A DNA stretch of 64,000 nucleotides from Fragum whitleyi (Eukaryota > Mollusca > Bivalvia > Cardiida > Cardiidae), in contig OX411548.1 in NCBI GenBank assembly GCA_948146395.1, positions 63,383,020 to 63,447,019 of the forward strand, in the 5' to 3' direction. The position numbers and the translations under genes were made by a program. A model generated the notes under the pieces. It was not told the DNA's origin and did not search any database. It worked only from the letters and a program-made list of their open reading frames with translations. Below, piece after piece: positions 57,108 to 64,000 of this stretch (position 1 is its first letter; each line of letters starts with the position of its first letter).

Positions 57108-57581
57108 GGAGTGACCCCACCGGACTTTGGGCCTTCATTGTTCTATATAGAATTGCACTCTTTTCCGGTGCTGTGGTCGGTTCCACAGAAAGGGTTGACC
57201 TTTGACCTCTTTAGCCCTTCATCTTCGTTCAATGTCCTACCTTAAAGTAAGAAAAAACCTCGAGAAACTCCCTTCAACTTTTGCGGTACCCACGCTTAAT
57301 TAGAGGTACCGTCTTTTTTCCATCCATGAAGAGGACAGCTACTTTGGGTACGACCCCCACCTGTTATCCGTCCTTTCGCAAAGGAAATCGTACACAGAGA
57401 CGGGTCAAATCAAGCGTTTAATCAAAGAAGAGATGCAAAACTAGGTGAAAAGAACAAAAATGAGCACATGGGTTACTATTTCACCCTCAAAAATAACGTT
57501 TCAATGTCGCACAACTTTTTCCAAAGGATCTACTTTTACCATACAATGACCACCGGAAGAAAATTCCAGTGAGGTCACTCC
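57108..57581. repeat. right direct repeat of the LTR-like element
   Basis: Same length as the left repeat apart from the 10-bp difference; the TATA-like motif here reads 'tctatatagaattgcactc'. Termini are the same 9-bp inverted pair. Confidence 0.8.
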
Positions 57582-57684
57582 AGATGTGGTCTCTCCATCA
57601 AGATGAACTGGATATTTACTCTATCATTGTACTGTACTTTTCTAATCTTGATGCTTGATCACAATGGCAAAGACATCAGAAAAC

Positions 57685-57759
57685 AATAGCTTAGCACAAA
57701 ACAGCTGTAACTCCCAATAAACATATCGGGAGTTACAACTGTTTTGCGCTGAGCCATCG
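57685..57759. repeat. H1c palindromic hairpin
   Basis: 'ttagcacaaaacagctgtaa' with 'ctccc' faces 'gggagttacaactgttttgc' with 'gctgagccatcg'. One stem mismatch and a diverged outer left arm. Confidence 0.85.
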
Positions 57760-58939
57760 AAATGTCATCAGGTGGTTTTGTTTGCATTTCTGCTAATAAC
57801 AATACAAAACATTTTAACACCTTTTGTTTTCATAAAATCTCAGCATGGCCCAACAAGCCCTGACTATAAAAAAGTCAAAAATGTACAAGAAAGTTAATCA
57901 CTTTGTTAAACAATTTCACATCCTTTGTTCAAATCCTAGTCAAATGACCCAGGGCAGTAAATATGGACAATATAACTAATTATCAAATTTTCCCTGGGGT
58001 AAGATTTTATTTATCTGTAGATCTGGCCTTGTTCAAATACGGCAGAATTTCACCCAAACATCAATACCACAGGTCCCCTTGAGAAGATCCTTAATGTCAA
58101 TATTGTGGCAGGCTAGTCATTCTACTCTTTCAGTTGACAAGGCAACCTGTACCTATGTCATACATGCAGCTACATAGGGCTTTTCTCTGCTTTATGTTCC
58201 AATTTTGGCTCGGCTATTTTGTTGGTAACCTTTGGTGTTGCCATAGCATTTGTGTCATCATTGTATTGGTTGTTGTGCCAAAACTTTTGACATTTTATAT
58301 CTCTGGTTTTACTTGCGGCATTCACTTGAAACTTGGACCGTATGCTCCCTATGAAAGAGAAAAGCGTGCTTTTAAGGGAGAGAATTATAAATACATTCTT
58401 GTGCAAATTATGCTTCTGCTTTGCTCTGTTTTTTTGGAAAAGAAATAAAGTCAATACCATGACACTTTCAGTGTAGGTGTAGGCTTTGATGTTGAACTTT
58501 AACCTTGAACGTATCTTGGCTATTATTGAAGATACTTGCATGAAGCTTTGCATGTGTATTTCCAATCACAGGATCAACTAAAGGAGCACTTAGAAATTAA
58601 AATTTTGATATTAAGGACTTATGTAGCCAAGCATGATGTTTGTTTGCTGTATTCTTATGCTATACTTACATTTTTCATCCAGTAACCCAGCAGCCAATAT
58701 GAGACAGTTGGCTCACGAGGTGCTGCTCATGTTTTAGATTATCAGTACTTAAGCTTGTCATTATAGAAGATAACAAGCTAATATAAATCATAGCTAACAA
58801 ACCAACCTCTCAAGAACTAATTTATCAACATAAAACTTACAATCTAAATCAATAATGTAATAAATCCAAAATAATATGATATAACTCAAATATTAAAGTC
58901 TATTCTCTTGTTATGATCAACTAAAATAATTGGGATCTT
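57760..58939. other. unannotated stretch
   Basis: Overlapping frames at 58134-58448 (+) and 58170-58565 (-) exist, but neither has a recognisable domain or splice signals, and both cannot be real. The 58150-58350 segment has somewhat higher complexity than its surroundings. Confidence 0.4.
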
Positions 58940-59206
58940 GCATGGCTCACTGGTTAAGGCAGCAGACTGTTCTGAGAAAAGTTTAAGGCCATGGGTTTGC
59001 ATTCCAGCTGGGCTATTGGATCAGTAGGTTATAATGTCCTTGGGTAAGGAATTTCAGAGCCCCAGCTTAGTGCTGGGAATTGATACCCTGGGTGTTGTGG
59101 TTGTACTGGTGCAAGATAAAACAGGAATCAATGGTTAGGTACTCCAGCTACCACATGATATAACTAAAAAGTTGTAAAAAGTGATGTTAAACCAAATTTT
59201 AAACAA
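58940..59206 (+). mobile_element. SINE-1 variant with a different head
   Basis: The 3' half ('gttgtggttgtactggtgca', 'ggaatcaatggttaggtact', 'gatataacta') is SINE-1. The head 'catggctcactggttaaggc' with 'atgggtttgcattccagctg' looks tRNA-like but is not the usual SINE-1 head, suggesting a subfamily or a chimera. Confidence 0.65.
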
Positions 59207-59276
59207 ATAATAAAAATGAAATAATGAAATAAGCGGGGTAGCAGAACAGCTTTTGTGAATATTCAGCTTCAACTCT

Positions 59277-59500
59277 TGGGGGAAAAGTTCAAGATCTGGT
59301 TATTAAACGTTAATTGACAGTTCGAAAATTTTGTTCTGGAATTGGTTCCAGAACTAGACCTAGTTCTTGAACCAGTTCTAGAACTAGTTTTTGAACTTCA
59401 GTTCAAGATCCTTGAATGGGACTTGAAGAAGTTTAAGAAGTTCTTGAAATGCCATTTAACATTCTGGAACTTTCAAGAATCACTTACTTTTTTTGCAGGG
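59277..59500. repeat. S-family palindromic GTTC/GAAC repeat element
   Basis: 'tagttcttgaaccagttcta' and 'gaactagtttttgaactt' are internally self-complementary and reiterated. It ends 'tttttttgcaggg', like the S copy at 62229-62497. The 60-codon frame inside comes from the repeat. Confidence 0.65.
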
Positions 59501-59594
59501 AGGCTCCGAAGGTTCTCAACATAATCACATTTAACCACTTTCGCTGATAGACTTAAAGCCAATGTATAAGGGGATGTTTTAGTACCCAGTATGA

Positions 59595-59781
59595 TGTCTC
59601 TCAACAATTGGTTGATAATCATAGACCTTAAAGTGAGATAGCAGCTGGAGGCTAGGAAAGAGTGTGTTGGTTGTACTGGTGAGAGAAATACTAGGAATCC
59701 ATTGTTAGATGCTTCAGCTACTGCAATATAATTGAAATATTTTGAAAGCAGCGTAAAACTTCATTCAATCAATCCATGTCA
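59595..59781 (+). mobile_element. SINE-1, 5'-truncated, with target duplication
   Basis: Starts in the body at 'tgtctctcaacaattggttg'; 'ggctaggaaagagtgtgttg' and 'aggaatccattgttagatgc' follow, with an (AATC) tail. 'ccagtatga' lies at 59586-59594 and 59782-59790. Truncation with a duplication means it was inserted already shortened. Confidence 0.8.
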
Positions 59782-60128
59782 CCAGTATGAAAGCTAGAAA
59801 TATTAGATCAATGTCACTTATATATCACTGAAAGCATGGAATTGTATGGGCAAGTGTCATTGGTGAAATCTGAGACTCGCCTGTAATTGTGAGCAATGTT
59901 GACAATATTTTCCTATAGAAACCGTTACTATAGTAACATCAGGTAGTTCCATTAACCTGATATAGACAGTAGCTGTTGTCAATCAGGGATTAATTGATGA
60001 TGTAATTTATTTCATAACAGTCTCCTTTTTGTAGGCAGGAAAGTTGAGCTAGGCTGAGAAATCAGGACATCTTGTGGGAGGGTTTTGTTTTGTAAGGGTG
60101 TTTAAATGTCATTTTCAACTGTAATTAT
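59782..60128. other. unannotated stretch
   Basis: No supported feature. Confidence 0.4.
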
Positions 60129-61718
60129 TACGCCCTTAAGTTAAACTATGTTTGGGGTATATAGAAATACAGCTTGTCAGTCAGTCGGATTGTGGGTCCA
60201 TAGGTCTGTAGCTTTTTCTTGTGCACTCTATTTTTCAGCAACTAATGAGTGGATTCATTAAAACTTTACAGATGTGATCAGTATCGAGCATAGATTTGCA
60301 AATGATATTTTTGCTTATGATACATTGATTTTTAGCTCACCTGAGCACGAAGTGCTCAAGGTGAGCTATTGGGATCGTAGAATGTCCGTCGTCCGTCGTC
60401 AGTCGTGCGTCGTCCGTCGTCCGTCGTGCGTCGTGCGTCGTGCGTCGTCCACAATTTCTTTAAACATCTTCTCGTCCTAAACCAGAGGGCCAATCTTGAT
60501 GAAACTTGGCAGGGATGTTCCTTGGGTCAAGCTCTACCAAAGTTGTTCAAATAAATGAAATCCACCCTTAACTTTCCCTTTACCCTTAACAAAAAGGGTG
60601 AAAATATGAATATCTTTAAAAATCTTCTTCTCTGAAATCAGAAGGCAGACAGCTTTCATATTTGGTATGTAGCATCATCTAGTGGACCTCTACCAAGTTT
60701 GTTCATATCAAGACCCTTGGGTCATATTTGGGCTTAGCCCGGGCCCAACCCTTTTTACATAGAATCAAAGAGCGAAAATCTTTAAAAATCTTCTTCTCTG
60801 TAACCAGATGGCAGACAGCTTAAATATTTGGTGTGTAGCATCACCTAGTGGGCCTCTACCAAGTTTGTTCATAACAAGACCCTTGGGTCATATTTGTGCT
60901 TTGCATGGGTGCATCCCTTTATTTCTTATGAGCACGAAGGGTAAAAAATTGAAAATCTTCAAAAATCTTCTTCTCTGAAACCAGAAGGCAGACAGCTTTC
61001 ATATTTGGTATGTAGCATCATCTAGTGGACCTCTACCAAGTTTGTTCATATCAAGACCCTAGGATCATGTTTGGGCTTTGCCCGGGCCCAACCCTTTTTA
61101 CATAGAATCAAAGAGCAAAAATCTTTAAAAATCTTCTTCTCTGTAACCAGATGGCAGACAGCTTAAATATTTGGTGTGTAGCATCACCTAGTGGGCCTCT
61201 ACCAAGTTTGTTCATATCAAGACCCTTGGGTCATATTTGGGCTTTGCACGGATGCATCCCTTTACCTCTTATGAGCATGAAGGGTAAAAAAATGAAAACC
61301 TTCAAAAATCTTCTTCTCTGTAACCAGAAGGCAGACAGCTTTCATATTTGGTATGTAGCATCATCTAGTGGACCTCTACCAAGTTTGTTCATATCAAGAC
61401 CCTAGGATCATATTTGGGCTTCATCCGGGCACAACCCTTTTTACATAGAATGAAAGAGCAAAAAGGCATATCTGTCTTGCTCTTCGCTAAAAACGTTGCA
61501 TGGTATTGATCTTAGGCAATTATCTTCTTTTTGAAATCTGCCTATCTAATTAATGTGATATCCCAGGGGTCATAGAGACTCAGGTGAGCGATCTAGGACC
61601 ATCTTGGTCCTCTTGTTACAGAGTTGTGGCCCTTTAATTGAAAATAGCTTTTCATTATTGACAAGCACTTGTAAGGGGGGGGGGTATTTCAGCTTTGCAA
61701 CAGTTTAGCTTCGGTTGT
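60129..61718 (+). mobile_element. Helentron-like element K2, split by a type-A element
   Basis: It begins 'tacgcccttaag...tttggggta', a decayed K hairpin. The core 'actttacagatgtgatcagt' lies before the insertion. After 61617 it resumes with 'cagagttgtggccctttaat' and ends 'aagggggggggtatttcag' then 'gcaacagtttagcttcgg'. Confidence 0.65.
60334..61617 (+). mobile_element. type-A Helentron-like element N with dimeric core, nested in K2
   Basis: 5' hairpin agctcacctgagcacgaagt...aaggtgagct, then 'ccgtcgtccgtcgtcagtcg' and further GTCC tracts. The core alternates two monomer types, 'ggcagacagctttcatattt' with 'tctagtggacc' (60650, 60988, 61330) and 'ggcagacagcttaaatattt' with 'cctagtgggcc' (60810, 61155), giving a dimer of about 346 bp. 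Ends 'ctcaggtgagcgatctagga' then 'ccatcttggtcctcttgtt'. Confidence 0.8.
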
Positions 61719-62228
61719 TTGGTGTGGGTAGCACTTCACACAGACTGTTTAAACTGTACAAAAAAATGGCATTTTTTAGGCAAAAGTATCTGCCTTGCTT
61801 TCAGAATAACAAGCATTATGGTACCCTATATGTGTTTCAAAATTAGGGTGTTCATGCTTGCTTGAGATTCTTTATGCATAATGCAGTGCTGATTTCTTGA
61901 TTCTTGAACCAATTTCCATTTGGTGATTGCAAACCGAATATGCCTTAAAGTATAATGGACACTGACAAGTAGTTTTGTGTTGATCCCACAATTTTATATC
62001 AATAGAAATCATATCAAATATAATGTAAATGAAAATAAGGGGTTATTGATCTGTGTCAACTATTTCACACAAATTTGAGCCTTTAGACAAACAAAACTTA
62101 TCCAAACTACTGATCTATTTTGTACACTAGTAGGTCTATACATTTCTTTACACTGAAGACTTTTCTGCAAGATCCCTATAGTGGCTATTTAGTTGTTGGG
62201 GCTGTATGCCAGTCATATACTTAACTAT

Positions 62229-62497
62229 CCCTGCAAAAAAGTTCAAGAACTGGTTCTTGAACATTCTACATCGTTAATTTGCGGTTCAAGAACTTCCAGA
62301 ACTAGTTCTTGACCTTCTTGGTGTACTTCAAAAACTAGTTCTAGAAGTTTAAGAAGTAATTCTAGAAGTTCAAGAAGTAGTTCTAGAAGATATTGAATTA
62401 CTATTTAACATTCATAAACATTCAAGAACCAGTTGTTGAACTTTTTAACATTCTAGAACCATTCAAGAACCAGTTCTTGAACTTTTTTGCTGCAGGG
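62229..62497. mobile_element. S-family MITE built from GTTCAAGAAC motifs
   Basis: Ends 'ccctgcaaaaaagttcaaga' and 'tcttgaacttttttgctgca' then 'ggg' are inverted with a 2-base slip. The interior repeats 'ttctagaagttcaagaagta' and 'gaaccagttcttgaac', each nearly self-complementary. Confidence 0.75.
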
Positions 62498-62498
62498 G

Positions 62499-62737
62499 TA
62501 GCTGCCAATACAGTTGGTTATAGAGTGTTCGACTCCAAATCATTGGGTCTTGAGTTTGATTGATGGTGACAATCACTCTGCTCAAATCCTCCTGCCAATG
62601 GCTGAATTAGGAAAGCAATCTGGAAGCCTGGCAAGGATGTTCTAGTAGTACTGGTGAGAGAGAAATACCAGGAATACATTGTAAGGAGCTCCAGCTGCTG
62701 CATTATGACTGAAATATTGTTCAGGTGATGGAAAACC
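62499..62737 (+). mobile_element. SINE-1, strongly diverged
   Basis: 'tagctgccaatacagttggt', 'gagtttgattgatggtgaca', 'gtactggtgagagagaaata' and 'ccaggaatacattgtaagga' keep SINE-1 order. The tail is replaced by the MITE at 62743. Confidence 0.7.
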
Positions 62738-62742
62738 TAGCT

Positions 62743-63425
62743 CAGGGTCCAAAGAATCCACTCGTCCGCTCGTATTTACGAGTAAGAAGTCCCGGAGGAC
62801 GAGTGGAAATTCTAAGGCAGTCGTCCTCCCGGACGAGTGAAAAATGAATGGCATTAAATCATCATGTCTAGTGAAAGGATAAAAATAGATAAAATACAAA
62901 AAAGATGCTTCGAAAAAGTTCGAGGTGGTGGAAGTTCGCAACAACTTGAACTGTAAACAGTCATGTACTTTGATTTCTAAAAATAAAACTTCCGGTTTTC
63001 GCATGATATAACCCGGTACCCAAACTTCGTAAATACAAATCGAATTCACGATCAAGAAATGTATCAAAAAAAAAGTCTTCTCCTGTTTTGTTGAATATCT
63101 ACTACTTCTTTTGTCGCATATAGGTACAATAATTGAATTTTACCCGATGAATCCATTGTATTGTATGTTTACAAATGAGACATATTTTACCTCTCCGATC
63201 ATTTTACCGGAATTTATTACCCGGAATTTAATGATTTTGAATGTCGTAAAAAATTGTACTTTCATTTCGTCTGCACTACAAGATGACATTTCCAAACACT
63301 AAACATGGTCTTCAACGATCCCTAGACCTATTGTAGGGCGAGTGACAGTCACACCAGGACGAGTTACTTTTTCAAGTCACTTGCCCTGCAGGACGAGTGC
63401 CTTTTTCTGAATTCTTTGGACCCTG
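62743..63425. mobile_element. 683-bp MITE with perfect 15-bp ends and 5-bp duplication
   Basis: CAGGGTCCAAAGAAT (62743-62757) and ATTCTTTGGACCCTG (63411-63425) are exact inverses, flanked by 'tagct' at 62738-62742 and 63426-63430. Inside each end are several 'actcgtcc' / 'ggacgagt' motifs, e.g. 62760-62767, 62799-62806, 62833-62840 and three near 63350-63400. The minus-strand frame 62642-63067 crosses the left end of the element and is therefore not a gene. Superfamily unassigned. Confidence 0.85.
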
Positions 63426-63430
63426 TAGCT

Positions 63431-64000
63431 GTTTCAAACAGTCCTTAAAAAATGTTTCTCTACAGAAGAAAGTCAGGTATTCTGTCCATGCTTGTCAATC
63501 TGATGGAAAAATTAAGGATATAATGAATTTTGAATAGAAATTTATTGCGAGATTTTCAAAGATCATCAAGCAAATGGAACCTTGAATGTACATTGAAATT
63601 TTAATTGCCTTTCAATAGTGTAGGATAGCTTGTATTGAGATCATTTTATGTCTTTCAAGGTGATTGTATTGAAATTCTGCCATCAAACGAAGGCAGGGCA
63701 TTATTAAAGTTTGTATGAAAAATTGGGTGAATTTGAATACGATAATTGCTTAAGGACCTAAACTGTTCAAATTGAATATGTTATTATGGAAATACCCATG
63801 TTCCTTTCTATTGTTGTATCATTTGGCTTTTAGCTTTATATTATAAATTTTGTGTAATTAACTTGGGAAGACAAAATTATAAACAAAATTTACATGCAGA
63901 TTTTTGAAAGCCTTAAGCTATTTTGCTGGCTGAATTTTGCTTGGACAGACATTAACTATAATTAATCATTAGTATAATGTCCAAAGCAAGTGTTTCAAGA
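63431..64000. other. unannotated stretch
   Basis: AT-rich; no supported gene or repeat. Confidence 0.4.

Larger units (their letters stand above)
54604..57581. mobile_element. non-autonomous LTR-retrotransposon-like element
   Basis: Two direct repeats (54604-55087, 484 bp; 57108-57581, 474 bp) differ by seven substitutions and one 10-bp duplication by eye, about 98.5% identical. Each starts GGAGTGACC and ends GGTCACTCC. A 4-bp duplication 'agat' (54600-54603, 57582-57585) flanks the whole unit; the individual repeats lack their own. The 2-kb interior has no gag, protease or reverse transcriptase frame. No primer-binding site or polypurine tract was recognised, and canonical TG/CA ends exist only if one base is borrowed from each flank. 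It may be a TRIM/LARD-like element or an unusual composite. Confidence 0.65.
54355..57615. mobile_element. P-type MITE split by the LTR-like element
   Basis: 'aaatttctgaataattctat' with 'gttgtgaaaactcaatagaa' matches the interior of the P copy at 15830-15890. It reaches 'aaaatggtcgcttgatagat' at 54603 and resumes after 57581 as 'agatgtggtctctccatcaa' then 'gatgaact', a decayed P end. The left terminus is not clear. Confidence 0.55.

Noticed and set aside
58134..58565. Opposing 104- and 131-codon frames
   Set aside because: They overlap on opposite strands and neither resembles a known protein; kept only as a note on local complexity.
62642..63067. 141-codon minus-strand gene
   Set aside because: It runs across the left end and interior of a MITE and into a SINE.

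Overview
The window looks like repeat-dense, AT-rich, intron-like or intergenic DNA from a mollusc, most likely a marine bivalve. That assignment is inferred from repeat style: tRNA-derived SINEs, and rolling-circle-type elements with a (TCCG)n tract and satellite cores, known from bivalves as 'pearl'/HINE elements. No complete host gene, rRNA or functional tRNA gene is visible. Two short stretches look more coding-like than their surroundings: a possible exon at 40456-40671 (+) with a strong splice donor, and a 100-codon frame at 26158-26460 (-).

Most of the recognisable sequence is mobile DNA. (1) At least seven families of non-autonomous Helentron-like elements, labelled A to K here, share one layout: a 5' hairpin after a T run, a TCCGTCCG-type tract, a tandem-repeat core, an inverted copy of the 5' end near the 3' end, a short 3' hairpin, and a terminal CTCTTGTT-like end. 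They nest in each other at T runs (6064-11415, 15712-16317, 18899-21452, 60129-61718). (2) A tRNA-headed SINE (SINE-1) has about eleven copies; those at 43845, 41481 and 25486 keep clear target-site duplications. (3) There are many terminal-inverted-repeat elements: a decayed Tigger/pogo transposon (16771-18779), TTAA-flanked piggyBac-like MITEs, TA-flanked MITEs, and a 683-bp MITE with perfect 15-bp ends (62743-63425). (4) Short palindromes form a hairpin superfamily (H1, 19 sites) and a second family (Q, 5 sites plus related modules inside P elements). (5) A 3-kb element has LTR-like direct repeats (54604-57581).

Layout: 1-6060 holds old SINE, MITE and hairpin remnants. 6064-11415 is a three-level nest with 145-bp satellite arrays. 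11495-13418 is a piggyBac-like MITE split by a type-A element. 15.7-21.5 kb is a dense nest with the Tigger relic. 22.3-30.1 kb carries three large satellite-bearing elements. 30-46 kb is sparser and holds the candidate exon. 46-49 kb has G, K and R elements. 50-58 kb has hairpins, TA MITEs and the LTR-like element. 58-64 kb has SINEs, a nested K/A pair and two MITEs.

The parts do not form a pathway. The notable biology is modular: one pair of element ends carries several different satellite cores, palindromes vary in sequence while staying self-complementary, and nearly every HINE and SINE-1 copy lies on the + strand.
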